Assembly: GCA_028112705.1 (NCBI GenBank)
Contig: JAOGYN010000004.1
Coordinates: forward strand, 110,031 to 174,030
From: GCA-002712045 sp028112705
Lineage (GTDB): Bacteria; Pseudomonadota; Alphaproteobacteria; Rhodobacterales; Rhodobacteraceae
Direction of reading: 5' to 3'
DNA: 64,000 bases
How positions within the stretch are numbered: the stretch's first letter is position 1; each line of letters begins with the position of its first letter. A program made the translations under genes and the position numbers. This document shows, in pieces, positions 18,151 through 27,849 of this stretch. A model generated the notes under the pieces. The model saw nothing but the letters and a program-made list of their open reading frames with translations. It did no database searches and was not told where the DNA came from.

Positions 18151-18826
18151 TTAATACCTTTTCTAAAATAGCTTTAGCTGCTGCTTGCTGAGCATTCTGT
18201 TTTGAAGAAGAAGATGCTATGGCAGTTTCACCAGACTCTATGCGAACTTCAATTGTAAATATAGGCCCATGATCTGGCCCACTTCTAGAAAGTTCAGTAT
18301 AGACTGGAGGAGAATATTTCAAGGATTGCGCCCATTCTTGCAAAGCTGTCTTTGAATCTCTTGCGTCTTCTTTTGCTTGCTGAACATGATTGTCCCATAA
18401 CTTTTCTATTAAAACCTTAGTGATTTCAAAATTTGAATCTAAATAAACTGCTGCCAAAATTGCTTCCATTGCGTCGCCAAGTATTGCTTGCTTACTGCGC
18501 CCACCTGACAACATTTCAGAGCGACCAAGACGAATTACCGGCCCTAACTCAAGGGATTCAGCGATAGCTGCACATGTCTCTTTTCTAACTAGGGAGTTAA
18601 ATCGTGGAGCAATTTTTCCTTCAGAAGCTTCCTTATCTCGGGCTAATAAAATTTCAGCAATAGCTAAACCTAAAACTCTATCTCCAAGAAATTCTAATCT
18701 TTGATTATCAGCTCTTGTAGAAGAAGATAAGGAAGGGTGCGTAAGCGCTTCAATTAATAAGTGTACATTATCAAATTGATAACCAAGCCTTAAGCAAAAA
18801 TCTTTCAAATCAGAAGAAAGTTTCAT
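18143..18826 (-). CDS. rnc: Ribonuclease III
   Basis: Double-strand-specific endoribonuclease for rRNA processing and mRNA decay. 227 residues with the catalytic signature NQRLEFLGDRVLGL, a second acidic cluster at LGDAMEAILAAVYLD, and a C-terminal dsRNA-binding domain containing SSSSKQNAQQAAAKAIL. It sits between lepB (24-base gap) and era (8-base overlap), the standard arrangement. Confidence 0.97.
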   Translation of the reverse strand: MKLSSDLKDFCLRLGYQFDNVHLLIEALTHPSLSSSTRADNQRLEFLGDRVLGLAIAEILLARDKEASEGKIAPRFNSLVRKETCAAIAESLELGPVIRLGRSEMLSGGRSKQAILGDAMEAILAAVYLDSNFEITKVLIEKLWDNHVQQAKEDARDSKTALQEWAQSLKYSPPVYTELSRSGPDHGPIFTIEVRIESGETAIASSSSKQNAQQAAAKAILEKVLNG

Positions 18827-18850
18827 TGAATTTAATTCTCCAAGAAAAAG

Positions 18851-19636
18851 TTAATTAATGGCTTTAAAGTATCTATTTGATCGCCAAGTCCAAAAATACA
18901 AAATTGACTTTCCAGCTGAAGAAAACACAACTCTATCAGCTCGCCCAACTATATTCTCCAACGGCACAAAACCAATCCCACGAGGTTTTCTAACTCTGCT
19001 ATCAGAAGAATTATCTCGATTATCCCCCATGAAAAAATAATGTCCCTGAGGTATTGAGTAAATACCAGTATCATCTAGCGATTGGCCTGAAGAAACATTT
19101 AACATACTGTGGATTACTCCATTAGGTAACTCAGCCTTGAATTTTTCCTTAGTGCATATAGCGCCTTGCACAGTCGGTTTCGAGCATGCTGGTCTACTAA
19201 TTTGCATTGGGCCCTGTATTTCGTATATTTCTTTAAACAAGCCATCATTAGTTACTGGCACCTTAATGTCATTAATAAATAAATCCCCATCTTTCATTTG
19301 TATCTTTTCTCCTGGCAACCCAATTAATCTTTTTATAAAATCCGCACCAGTAGTTGGATGTTTAAAAACTACAACATCCCCTCTTTTTGGTTCTTTTGAC
19401 AGGATACGCCCAGAAAACGGGCACAATGACCAAGGACAAGAGTGCTTCGAATAACCATAGGCCATTTTATTAACAAACAAAAAATCCCCAATCAGTAAGG
19501 TATCCTTCATTGATCCAGACGGTATCCAATAAGGTTGAAAAAATAATGTTCTTATTAAACCAGCTAATAATAAGGCCCATACAAGGGTCTTAATCGTATC
19601 TAAAAAACCTTCTGTCTTCTTTTTCTTTGATAACAT
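18851..19636 (-). CDS. lepB: Signal peptidase I
   Basis: Inner-membrane serine/lysine protease cleaving secretory signal peptides. 261 residues. One membrane helix spans about 14-33, followed by the catalytic Ser in YWIPSGSMKDTLL. The catalytic Lys is in DFIKRLIGLPGE, and box E is GDNRDNSSDSR. Located between acpS and rnc; both spacers lack a terminator, so co-transcription is likely. Confidence 0.96.
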   Translation of the reverse strand: MLSKKKKTEGFLDTIKTLVWALLLAGLIRTLFFQPYWIPSGSMKDTLLIGDFLFVNKMAYGYSKHSCPWSLCPFSGRILSKEPKRGDVVVFKHPTTGADFIKRLIGLPGEKIQMKDGDLFINDIKVPVTNDGLFKEIYEIQGPMQISRPACSKPTVQGAICTKEKFKAELPNGVIHSMLNVSSGQSLDDTGIYSIPQGHYFFMGDNRDNSSDSRVRKPRGIGFVPLENIVGRADRVVFSSAGKSILYFWTWRSNRYFKAIN

Positions 19637-19694
19637 TTTATTTCCTAATCAGTTATTTTTTCAACAAGTGAACTTTAAACAAATCAAACTCACT

Positions 19695-20102
19695 CTAGAT
19701 AGTCTTTTTTTTTAATGCTTCAATGACTACAAACGCCTGTGCCCATGGATAATCATCTGTCAAAGTTAAATGAATAATTGCTTCATGTCCGGCAGGCGTT
19801 ATCGTCGCTAACCTTTTCCCAGCTGAGCCCTCAACAGTCATTTTAGGCTGTCCGGTTTTTAAATTTGTTACTTGCATTTCTTTCCAAGCAATACCCATAC
19901 GCAACCCAGTACCAAGAGCTTTAGAGCACGCTTCCTTTGCTGCCCACCTTTTCGCGTATGTTTCCGCAGGAATCTTCCGACCGTCTGCTTTTTGCTGTTC
20001 AATATTAGTGAATACTCGGTTTCGGAATCTATCTCCAAAACGATCAAGCGTTCCCTGTATTCTAGCTATATTAGCCAAATCTGATCCAATACCAATAATC
20101 AT
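19695..20102 (-). CDS. acpS: Holo-[acyl-carrier-protein] synthase
   Basis: Transfers 4'-phosphopantetheine from coenzyme A to acyl carrier protein. The 135-residue protein has the two AcpS signatures: IGIGSDLANIARI (Asp 8, Mg ligand) and KRWAAKEACSKALGTG (Glu ligand), and the C-terminal AQAFVVIEA strand. It follows pdxJ after 19 bases, as in many proteobacteria. Confidence 0.96.
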   Translation of the reverse strand: MIIGIGSDLANIARIQGTLDRFGDRFRNRVFTNIEQQKADGRKIPAETYAKRWAAKEACSKALGTGLRMGIAWKEMQVTNLKTGQPKMTVEGSAGKRLATITPAGHEAIIHLTLTDDYPWAQAFVVIEALKKKTI

Positions 20103-20121
20103 TTTAAAATTCTAACAAACC

Positions 20122-20880
20122 TCAACCAATAGTTATATTTTCTCGAGCTTTTTTTATTAATAATTTCATTTCTTTTATAGCAGCCTTCATACCGCAGAAG
20201 ATACTTTCCCCAACTAAGAAGTGTCCGATGTTCAACTCGTGTAATTCACAAATAGATGCAATTGGCACTACTGTGTCGTAAGTTAAGCCGTGGCCTGCAT
20301 GAACTTCTAATCCTAAATCATTTGCATATTTTGCCATACTTTTCAATCTTTGCAGCTCTTCATCTCGCTCTTTATTAAGACTTTCTGAATGCAAATCGCA
20401 ATATGCCCCTGTATGTAGCTCTATAACTTGCGCTCCAATTCTAAAAGCCGCATCAATTTGGAGTTGGTCAGCCGCCAAAAATATAGAAACCCTGCATCCA
20501 GCGTCCCTGAGTGGAGATACAAACTTTGCTAATCTAATTTCATCTTTCACAACATCTAAACCTCCTTCAGTTGTTATTTCTTCTCTTTTTTCTGGCACCA
20601 AGCAAATAGCATTAGGACGGTATTTCAGTGCTATTTTCTGCATTTCATCAGTAGCAGCCATTTCAAAATTTAATGGTATCTTTAACTCCCGCATTAGAGT
20701 GTCAATATCTTGATCACCTATATGCCGCCTGTCTTCTCTTAAATGAGCAGTTATTCCATCTGCTCCAGACTCCTCAGCTAATAAGGCTGCACGAGTAGGG
20801 TCTGGATAGGTTCCACCTCGCGCATTTCTTACAGTGGCCACATGGTCAATATTCACTCCAAGACGAATATCTTGTTTCAT
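20122..20880 (-). CDS. pdxJ: Pyridoxine 5'-phosphate synthase
   Basis: Condenses 3-amino-2-oxopropyl phosphate with deoxyxylulose 5-phosphate to pyridoxine phosphate; DXP is made by Dxs, whose gene is at the left edge. 252-residue TIM barrel with LGVNIDHVATVRNARGG at the N-terminus, TAHLREDRRHI, EVHAGHGLTY and NIGHFLVGESIF. Its ATG directly abuts the stop of the DUF2062 gene, indicating coupled translation. Confidence 0.97.
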   Translation of the reverse strand: MKQDIRLGVNIDHVATVRNARGGTYPDPTRAALLAEESGADGITAHLREDRRHIGDQDIDTLMRELKIPLNFEMAATDEMQKIALKYRPNAICLVPEKREEITTEGGLDVVKDEIRLAKFVSPLRDAGCRVSIFLAADQLQIDAAFRIGAQVIELHTGAYCDLHSESLNKERDEELQRLKSMAKYANDLGLEVHAGHGLTYDTVVPIASICELHELNIGHFLVGESIFCGMKAAIKEMKLLIKKARENITIG

Positions 20881-21579
20881 TTAATCTTCCTTATCTTCAT
20901 TTTCTAAAACACTTTTTACTTTTACAGCACGTTCCTTCAATATTTCCCATTTTTGTTTCAATCTACCTTTTCTTCGATTTTGATACATGGATATTATAGG
21001 TACAGAGCCAATATAAAATAACAACCCAAATATAAAACCAGGTATTAAGCCTCCAACAAGATAAGGAAATAAAAATATATTAATAAATTCAAAAATATTA
21101 CTCCATAAAATATTTATGAATTCTGAGGTCTCATTCCAGCCAGAAATATTTGAATTAAAAATACTTTTTAAATTCTCAAATATCTCGTACATCACCTCAT
21201 CAAATGAATTTCTGGAACTCTTGAAATCAGCATCACTAAAATCTCTTCCCAATAGAAATGTGCCCAGTCGCAAACTACCCCAACTGATAAATGGAAATGT
21301 TAAAGGGTTTCCAAAGAATGTTGCCAAAATTGCTGCAAGTAAATTGCCTCTAATTATAAACGCAATAATTGCTGCTAGAAAAAAATGAAAGCCAAAAAAA
21401 GGCGTAAAGCAGACAAATACACCAGCTGCAATACCCCTTGAAACTTTATGAGGAGAGTCTTTAATACGAGTTAATCTGTGGCCCAGATAACTTAACGCTC
21501 TACTCCAACCGCCCTTAGGGTAAAGTAACTGCCGCACACCCTGCCACCAGCCTAATTTGTTTTTTCGCCTAAAAACCAA
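20881..21579 (-). CDS. DUF2062 membrane protein
   Basis: Conserved inner-membrane protein of unknown function (232 residues). Hydrophobic stretches lie at about 48-67 (GIAAGVFVCFTPFFGFHFFL), about 75-105, and in the C-terminal half (about 170-205). The family's GRNPLT-like loop appears here as FFGNPLTFPFISWGS. It lies between rel and pdxJ, the usual alphaproteobacterial position. I see no catalytic motif. Confidence 0.85.
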   Translation of the reverse strand: MVFRRKNKLGWWQGVRQLLYPKGGWSRALSYLGHRLTRIKDSPHKVSRGIAAGVFVCFTPFFGFHFFLAAIIAFIIRGNLLAAILATFFGNPLTFPFISWGSLRLGTFLLGRDFSDADFKSSRNSFDEVMYEIFENLKSIFNSNISGWNETSEFINILWSNIFEFINIFLFPYLVGGLIPGFIFGLLFYIGSVPIISMYQNRRKGRLKQKWEILKERAVKVKSVLENEDKED

Positions 21580-21597
21580 TAATTCTCACTCCAAAAT

Positions 21598-23721
21598 CTA
21601 AACTAATTCCACTAAATCTCTATGTCTTGTTATTTCAGCAACATCTGTATCAGCATTTAGCGATGTGACAACATTATGTAGATGCTTTACATCCCGAACT
21701 TCAATTGACACGGCTATTCTATAAAAATCTGGTTGCTTCTCTTCAAAACGCATATCAGAAATATTGGCGTTTTGCTCTCCAATCAATGTACAAATACGCC
21801 CTAATACACCTGCATCATTCCCAATAGTAATATTTATTAAAACTTCGTTTAAGGCCTGATGGTTACCTTCTGACCAATGCAGGTCAATCCATCTATCTTG
21901 AACCTGATCATAAATTGCTAACCTGTCGCAGTCGATAGTGTGGATCATAACTCCTTTGCCTTTCGTTAAGATTCCAACAATCCGCTCTCCTGGTAAGGGC
22001 TCACAGCAACTAGAACGCTGAGCATTTTGATCAGACATTAAACCTATAATTGCTTTTGAAGGCTCAATCTCATCGATTGGTCTTTTTCTTATTATTTCTG
22101 GATATAACGCCTCAACAACTTGCGTCCCCGTCAATTCAGCGCTTCCCAGTGAAACCAAAACATCATCTGCAGTTTTTAAGGCAAACATTTTAGCCGCTGT
22201 TAAGAGGGCTTTATTAGTAGGTCTCTTTCCAACATTTTCAAAAGCCACACGAGAAAATTCTTTACCCAACCGAAGAAAATTGTCCCTATTTTCAGTTTTC
22301 AAAGATCGTCTTATTGCTGTTTTTGCTCGGCCAGTTACCGCAACATCTCTCCAAGCAGCTTGAGGTTTTTGCCCTTTTGCAGTTATAATTTCTACAGATT
22401 GTCCATTTCTCAAGCGGGTCCATAACGGGACTCTTTTACCGTCAACTTTTACTCCTACGCACCCGTCACCAATTCTAGTATGAATACTATATGCAAAATC
22501 TAACGGAGTTGCTCCTCTTGGAAGTTTAATAACGTCTCCTTTTGGCGTAAAACAAAAAACTTGATCTGCAAACATTTCTAACTTTACATGCTCCAGAAAC
22601 TCCTCTTGATCTTCAGAACTGTTAAAACTGTCTGTAATTTCACTAATCCAAACAAAAGGATCTACTGCAAATTTATTTGCAGAACGCTCACCTTCCCGAT
22701 AGGACCAGTGAGCTGCCACACCTGTTTCTGCTACTTGGTGCATTTCCTTTGTCCTAATTTGAACTTCGACTATTTTTCCATCACGTCCAGAAACAGCCGT
22801 GTGCAGAGATCTATAACCATTACTTTTAGGTTGACTTATATAATCTTTAAAACGTCCAGGAACTGCTCGCCATCTTTGATGTATGGCGCCAAGCGCTCTA
22901 TAACAATCAACCTCATCTTTAGTAATTATGCGAAATCCATAGATATCTGATAATCTTGAAAATCCTTCTTGCTTCTCTTCCATTTTGCGCCATATCGAAT
23001 ATGGCTTCTTTTCCCGACCCGTCACTTCTCCAGTAATTTCATATGTGTTCATGGCCTTGCGAATATCATCGGTAATCTTTGTTATCACATCCCCAGATTT
23101 ATTGCGAAGAGACACAAACCTTCTCATTATTGAACTTCGGGCTTCAGAATTTAAAACTCGAAAAGATAAATCCTCCAATTCTTCTCGAATAAATTGCATT
23201 CCCATTCGTCCAGCCAAAGGTGCATAAATATCCATTGTTTCTCTGGCTTTTATAAGCTGCTTTTCAGAATCCATATGCTTTATGGTGCGCATATTGTGTA
23301 ACCTATCGGCCAATTTCACCAAAAGAACTCGAAGATCTTTTGACATAGCAAGTAATAACTTTCGAAAATTCTCCGCTTGCGCACTCTCCACAGAGCCAAG
23401 CTCTAAGTTTGTAAGTTTAGTTACCCCATCAACTAATTCAGCTATTTCTTCATTAAATTGTTCCCTAATATCAGAGAAAGTAGATTTTGTATCCTCAATA
23501 GTGTCATGCAAAAGGGCTGTTATTATGGTCGCATCATCCATATGCTGCTCTGCCAACTGCATCGCTACTGCAAACGGATGCATAAAATAGGGTTCTCCCG
23601 ATCGTCTAGATTGACCTTCATGCATTTGCTTTGCATAATTAAATGCACGGCGTATAAGTTCTTCATCTGAGCGTGGATTGTAGCTCTCAGTTAACTCAAC
23701 GAGTTTTTCTAAACTTATCAA
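21598..23721 (-). CDS. Bifunctional (p)ppGpp synthetase/hydrolase
   Basis: Rel/SpoT-type enzyme that makes and degrades the stringent-response alarmone. Domains in order over 707 residues are an HD hydrolase with LLHDTIEDT at about 71-78, the RelA synthetase core with DIYGFRIITKDEVDCY and YRSLHTAV, a TGS domain (FTPKGDVIKLPRGATPLDFA), and a C-terminal ACT domain. Both catalytic halves look intact, as expected when one Rel enzyme does both jobs. It follows rpoZ by 43 bases, the classic rpoZ–rel linkage. Confidence 0.96.
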   Translation of the reverse strand: MISLEKLVELTESYNPRSDEELIRRAFNYAKQMHEGQSRRSGEPYFMHPFAVAMQLAEQHMDDATIITALLHDTIEDTKSTFSDIREQFNEEIAELVDGVTKLTNLELGSVESAQAENFRKLLLAMSKDLRVLLVKLADRLHNMRTIKHMDSEKQLIKARETMDIYAPLAGRMGMQFIREELEDLSFRVLNSEARSSIMRRFVSLRNKSGDVITKITDDIRKAMNTYEITGEVTGREKKPYSIWRKMEEKQEGFSRLSDIYGFRIITKDEVDCYRALGAIHQRWRAVPGRFKDYISQPKSNGYRSLHTAVSGRDGKIVEVQIRTKEMHQVAETGVAAHWSYREGERSANKFAVDPFVWISEITDSFNSSEDQEEFLEHVKLEMFADQVFCFTPKGDVIKLPRGATPLDFAYSIHTRIGDGCVGVKVDGKRVPLWTRLRNGQSVEIITAKGQKPQAAWRDVAVTGRAKTAIRRSLKTENRDNFLRLGKEFSRVAFENVGKRPTNKALLTAAKMFALKTADDVLVSLGSAELTGTQVVEALYPEIIRKRPIDEIEPSKAIIGLMSDQNAQRSSCCEPLPGERIVGILTKGKGVMIHTIDCDRLAIYDQVQDRWIDLHWSEGNHQALNEVLINITIGNDAGVLGRICTLIGEQNANISDMRFEEKQPDFYRIAVSIEVRDVKHLHNVVTSLNADTDVAEITRHRDLVELV

Positions 23722-23764
23722 TTGCTCTCCTTTTCAATCCCTCAAGGACGATAGGAAGCTAAAA

Positions 23765-24115
23765 TTAACGTATTTCCTGAGCTTCCATTAAGGCTCTTAG
23801 CAAGTTTTCCTCTGACATATCATCACTTGGCTGGTCTTGCTCTACACCCATCAGAAGAGCCATAGCATCTTCTTCAGGTTCATCAACCTCAATTTGCGTC
23901 TGATTGCTTTCAATTGCACGTTCGCGAAGCTCATCTGCACTTTGAGTTTCATCCGCAATTTCTCTCAAAGAAACCACAGGGTTTTTATCTTTATCTCGAT
24001 CAACAGTTAGCTCAGACCCAGAAGACAATTCTCTAGATCGGTGAGCAGCTAACATTACTAACTCAAATCTATTAGGTACTTTATCTACACAATCTTCTAC
24101 TGTTACTCGGGCCAT
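23765..24115 (-). CDS. rpoZ: RNA polymerase omega subunit
   Basis: Small RNA polymerase subunit that binds the beta' subunit and aids assembly and ppGpp response. 116 residues starting MARVTVEDCVDKVPNRFELV, followed by LAAHRSRELSSG, both diagnostic. The C-terminal half is acidic and variable, longer than in E. coli but usual for Alphaproteobacteria. A strong CAGGAG ribosome-binding site precedes the ATG. First gene of the long minus-strand cluster running down to recO. Confidence 0.96.
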   Translation of the reverse strand: MARVTVEDCVDKVPNRFELVMLAAHRSRELSSGSELTVDRDKDKNPVVSLREIADETQSADELRERAIESNQTQIEVDEPEEDAMALLMGVEQDQPSDDMSEENLLRALMEAQEIR

Positions 24116-24200
24116 AAGATGCTCCTGTACATATCAATCATAATGAGATGTGTTCACTAAGCGTATTTTGAATTATTTGCAAGAGGCTCCAGCTATTTGT

Positions 24201-24803
24201 TTATATTTTTTTAATCTCAGCCAAAAGCTTACAATCTATATCATTTAACATCTCAGACACTGTATTTTTTAAAATTGGGTGTTTCCATTTTGGATCAATG
24301 TCGCACATTGGAATAAGTACAAATGCTCGGTCTTGCAATCGAGGGTGAGGTAATATCATTTCTGTGGGCCATAATTCAATTTGCTCATCTTTTGATAGAC
24401 CTATCCATTCTTGAACAACTTCTTGGTTGGGATAAATAAACTCATCAAAATATATCAAATCTAAATCAATTACTCGTGGTGCCCATCTTTTATTTCGAAT
24501 TCTACCTAAACATTTTTCTATACTGTGAAGATGCAGTAACGTCTCAGAAGCGTTCAATTTGGTTTTATATACAGCACAGCAATTTATAAAATTAGGACCT
24601 GATCCCTTTGGATAAGCCACTGTTTCATAAAGGTTGGAAGTTAATACAAGTTCAAATTTAGAAGTTTGAATTTCTTTCATAGCTTGGTGAACTATTTCTA
24701 AAGGACTTCCTAATTTGGAAAAGATATTTGACCCAAATGCAACACAACAATTGCTATATTGACTAATTTTATTTTTATTATTTGTTATTTGGCTTGCAGA
24801 CAT
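24201..24803 (-). CDS. folK: 2-amino-4-hydroxy-6-hydroxymethyldihydropteridine pyrophosphokinase
   Basis: Folate pathway enzyme transferring pyrophosphate from ATP to hydroxymethyldihydropterin. About 200 residues. It contains VAFGSNIFSKLGSP at the N-terminus, the characteristic RWAPRVIDLDLIYF catalytic segment and LPHPRLQDRAFVLIPM. The ATG at 24803 is preferred to an upstream TTG. Divergent from ispH with a 104-base shared promoter region and 85 bases upstream of rpoZ on the same strand. Confidence 0.94.
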   Translation of the reverse strand: MSASQITNNKNKISQYSNCCVAFGSNIFSKLGSPLEIVHQAMKEIQTSKFELVLTSNLYETVAYPKGSGPNFINCCAVYKTKLNASETLLHLHSIEKCLGRIRNKRWAPRVIDLDLIYFDEFIYPNQEVVQEWIGLSKDEQIELWPTEMILPHPRLQDRAFVLIPMCDIDPKWKHPILKNTVSEMLNDIDCKLLAEIKKI

Positions 24804-24882
24804 AATCAAAGACCTTATTTAAAAAACAATACTTGTGCTATATCAATTTTATTAGTTTGATAATATTTGAATTTAATAAACC

Positions 24883-24888
24883 TATAAT
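24883..24888 (+). promoter_or_regulatory. Possible -10 element of ispH
   Basis: An exact TATAAT lies 20 bases before the ispH ATG in the folK–ispH divergent spacer. A TTGATA lies 20 bases upstream of it, which is longer than the usual 16-18-base spacing, so the -35 assignment is weak. Confidence 0.35.
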
Positions 24889-24907
24889 CTTAAAATGGAT
24901 TGTGTAT

Positions 24908-25861
24908 ATGAATAAACCACCATTAACCTTATATCTTGCTGCTCCTCGTGGGTTTTGCGCTGGTGTAGATAGGGCAATAAAGATTGTTGAACTGGCTTTG
25001 GAAAAATGGGGGGCGCCAGTTTTTGTACGTCATGAAATTGTTCATAATAAATTTGTAGTTGACGATTTGAGAAAGAAAGGAGCCATATTCGTAGAAGAGC
25101 TAGATGAATGTCCTGATGACAGACCTGTTATCTTTTCGGCGCATGGCGTCCCAAAATCCATCCCTTTGGAAGCTAAAGAAAGAAGTATGGTATATGTGGA
25201 TGCTACCTGTCCACTTGTTAGTAAAGTACATATTGAAGCAGAAAGACATTACCAAAATGGTTTACAAATGATAATGATTGGCCATGAAGGCCATCCAGAA
25301 ACCTTGGGTACTATGGGTCAACTTCCAGATGGTGAAGTCTTGTTAGTTGAAACAATTGAAGATGTTAAAAGTATAACACCAAGAGATGTTAATAAATTAG
25401 CGTATATAACTCAAACAACATTATCAGTAGACGACACAAAGTGTATTGTTGAAGAGTTAAAGAAACGTTTTAAGAATATCATTGGACCACATAAAGAAGA
25501 CATATGTTACGCTACCACAAATCGACAGAAAGCCGTTAAAGAGATAGCGCCAAATATTGATGCTTTACTTGTTATTGGCTCACCAAATTCTTCTAATTCC
25601 AAAAGGTTAGTGGAGGTTGGAAAATTTTCTGGTTGTAAGTACTCACAGTTAGTCCAACGAGCAGTCGATATTGATTGGCGTTCGTTAGAAGGCATCAAGT
25701 CTGTAGGCATTACAGCTGGAGCATCCGCCCCAGAAGTTCTAATAAATGAAGTAATTGATGCCTTTACTGAAAGGTACCAGGTGAAAAAAGAACTAATTGA
25801 AACAGCAATAGAAAACGTCTCATTTAAAGTGCCCAGAATACTACGGGAGCAAAAAGTATGA
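24908..25861 (+). CDS. ispH: 4-hydroxy-3-methylbut-2-enyl diphosphate reductase
   Basis: Iron-sulfur enzyme producing isopentenyl and dimethylallyl diphosphate, the last step of the pathway that Dxs begins. 317 residues from the ATG at 24908 (MNKPPLTLYLAAPRGFCAG). An upstream ATG at 24833 would add 25 residues absent from the family. The three cluster cysteines lie in RGFCAGV, DATCPLVSKVH and DICYATTNRQ. Its last codons overlap the methyltransferase gene by 4 bases. IPP and DMAPP made here are the substrates of IspA. Confidence 0.97.
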   Translation: MNKPPLTLYLAAPRGFCAGVDRAIKIVELALEKWGAPVFVRHEIVHNKFVVDDLRKKGAIFVEELDECPDDRPVIFSAHGVPKSIPLEAKERSMVYVDATCPLVSKVHIEAERHYQNGLQMIMIGHEGHPETLGTMGQLPDGEVLLVETIEDVKSITPRDVNKLAYITQTTLSVDDTKCIVEELKKRFKNIIGPHKEDICYATTNRQKAVKEIAPNIDALLVIGSPNSSNSKRLVEVGKFSGCKYSQLVQRAVDIDWRSLEGIKSVGITAGASAPEVLINEVIDAFTERYQVKKELIETAIENVSFKVPRILREQKV

Positions 25862-26448
25862 CAGATTTAGAAACTATTTCTGTATATGATTCTAAAAGTC
25901 ATGAATATGCCACTATGACTAATTCAAGTAAGCCAAGCAAACATTTGGAAACATTCATGAGAGAAGTAAGAAAGGGGGGAACTGTATTAGACTTGGGCTG
26001 TGGTCCAGGAAATGCTGCTGCCTTTATGAGTAGTAATGGATTTAAAGTAATAGCGACCGATGCAAGTGGAGAAATGGTAAAAGTAGCAAAGATAGAAAAC
26101 AATATTGATGTTCTCCATCAATCTTTTGAAGATATTAAATGGGTCAATAATTTTGATGGGGTTTGGGCACATTTTAGTCTTTTACACGCTACTAAAAGAA
26201 GATTTCCCAATCACCTGACTACTTTACATCGCTCTTTAAAACCAAAAGGTGTTTTTACAATAGGAATGAAGCTTGGTGAGGGTGAAAAACGCGATGATAT
26301 TGGGAGATTTTATTCTTACTATTCAGAACCCCAGTTGATTGAACTTTTAAAAGAAAATGAATTCAAAACTCAAGAAATAAGTCATGGAGAAGATATCGGC
26401 CTTGATGGCAAACTTTCAGCTTGGGTTATAATTAGAGCCAATGCCTGA
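25858..26448 (+). CDS. Class I SAM-dependent methyltransferase
   Basis: Rossmann-fold methyltransferase of 196 residues. Motif I is VLDLGCGPGNAAAFM, followed by an acidic residue in VIATDASGEMVKVA, then GVWAHFSLLH. Substrate unknown. It is wedged between ispH (4-base overlap) and rnhA (8-base overlap), so the three are one transcription unit, but the neighbours do not suggest a common pathway. Confidence 0.85.
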   Translation: MTDLETISVYDSKSHEYATMTNSSKPSKHLETFMREVRKGGTVLDLGCGPGNAAAFMSSNGFKVIATDASGEMVKVAKIENNIDVLHQSFEDIKWVNNFDGVWAHFSLLHATKRRFPNHLTTLHRSLKPKGVFTIGMKLGEGEKRDDIGRFYSYYSEPQLIELLKENEFKTQEISHGEDIGLDGKLSAWVIIRANA

Positions 26449-26899
26449 GATTTTTGCTTACACAGATGGTGCTTGTTCTGGAAATCCAGGCCCAGGCGGC
26501 TGGGGTGTTATTTTACAGGCTAAAGAAGATCATAATATAATTAAAGAAAGAGAATTATATGGTGGTGAGTTAGAAACAACCAATAATAGAATGGAGTTAA
26601 TGGCAGCTATATCATCTCTTGAAAATTTAGAAAAACCTGCAAAATTGACCATTATTACAGATAGTAATTACGTCAAGGGTGGCGTTACTGACTGGATTAA
26701 TAATTGGAAAAAAAATAACTGGAAAACAGCTAATAAAAAAGATGTTAAAAATATTGACTTATGGAAAAGACTAGATTTAGCAAGATCAAAACATCAAGTT
26801 ACTTGGAGATGGGTTAAAGGCCACTCTGGCCAAGAGGAAAACGAACGAGCTGACGCCCTGGCTAGGGCAGGTATGGAGCCTTACAAAATAAAAAACTAA
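26441..26899 (+). CDS. rnhA: Ribonuclease HI
   Basis: Cleaves the RNA strand of RNA-DNA hybrids. 152 residues with all acidic active-site segments visible: TDGACSGNPGPGGWG (first Asp), TTNNRMELMA (Glu), TDSNYVKGG (Asp) and GHSGQEENERADALA (His/Asp). Convergent with fmt, with the two stop regions overlapping by 4 bases, leaving no space for a terminator between them. Confidence 0.97.
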   Translation: MPEIFAYTDGACSGNPGPGGWGVILQAKEDHNIIKERELYGGELETTNNRMELMAAISSLENLEKPAKLTIITDSNYVKGGVTDWINNWKKNNWKTANKKDVKNIDLWKRLDLARSKHQVTWRWVKGHSGQEENERADALARAGMEPYKIKN

Positions 26900-27804
26900 C
26901 TTAGTGTATCAGCATGATTTATTTCATAACCACGAGTAAAAGATTTCCAATCTTGTTCAGCTTTACCTGGGCGTTGGATGCTCAAAATTCTAATAGCATT
27001 GCTCCCACATGCAACTACTCCTGATTCATCAATTATAGTGCCTATTGGACCATTTTTTTCAACTAACTCTGCATCTAATAATTTCAAGCGCACACCATTG
27101 TGCATAGTCCAAGCACCAGGAAAATTAGATAAGCCTCTAACTAGACACTCCACCCGATCAGCGCTCAAGGACCAATCAATTCTCGCTTCTATTTTATTTA
27201 TTTTTTTTGCATATGTTACCCCCTCTTCAGATTGTTTAATCATATTAATATTTTGAGGATAGGTAAGCACTTTTATTAGCATTTCTGATCCAAGAAATGC
27301 TAAGCGACTGGATAATTCCTTGGTCGTATCTGACTTAAGTATTGGTGTTCTTTCTTGAGCAATTATAGGTCCAGTGTCTAACCCTAACTCCATACTCATA
27401 ATGCAAATACCTGTCTCATGATCACCCGATATGATCGCTCGATGAATTGGTGCCGCTCCTCGCCACCTTGGCAATAAAGACGCGTGTATATTAATGCAGC
27501 CATTTTTTGGGATTTTTAGAATTTTCTCTGGTAAAATCTGACCATAGGCAACAACTATTACTGCATCTGGCTTTAATTCAGCAAATTCATCAATATCTAC
27601 TGAGTTATTTAAATTATCTGGTGTTTTAACAGTTAGTCCAAGCTCATGTGCCCTAGAATGTACTGCCGAGAGTTGCGTTTTCTTTCCCCTTCCAGCAGCA
27701 CGTGGTGGTTGCGTATAAACGCACAAAACATTATGTTGGCTTTTTACTAAAGCGTTTAGTGTTGGTATGGAAAATTCAGGAGTCCCCATAAAAATTAATC
27801 GCAT
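26896..27804 (-). CDS. fmt: Methionyl-tRNA formyltransferase
   Basis: Formylates the initiator methionyl-tRNA. 302 residues with the formyltransferase signature NIHASLLPRWRGAAPIHRAI, the N-terminal RLIFMGTPEFSIPTL and a C-terminal domain around NFPGAWTMHNG. It lies 45 bases downstream of def, the deformylase that removes the same formyl group, in the standard def–fmt pair. Confidence 0.97.
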   Translation of the reverse strand: MRLIFMGTPEFSIPTLNALVKSQHNVLCVYTQPPRAAGRGKKTQLSAVHSRAHELGLTVKTPDNLNNSVDIDEFAELKPDAVIVVAYGQILPEKILKIPKNGCINIHASLLPRWRGAAPIHRAIISGDHETGICIMSMELGLDTGPIIAQERTPILKSDTTKELSSRLAFLGSEMLIKVLTYPQNINMIKQSEEGVTYAKKINKIEARIDWSLSADRVECLVRGLSNFPGAWTMHNGVRLKLLDAELVEKNGPIGTIIDESGVVACGSNAIRILSIQRPGKAEQDWKSFTRGYEINHADTLS

Positions 27805-27849
27805 TATTTCTCACCCATGTTATTCATGAATCTTAACAAAACCTTTAAA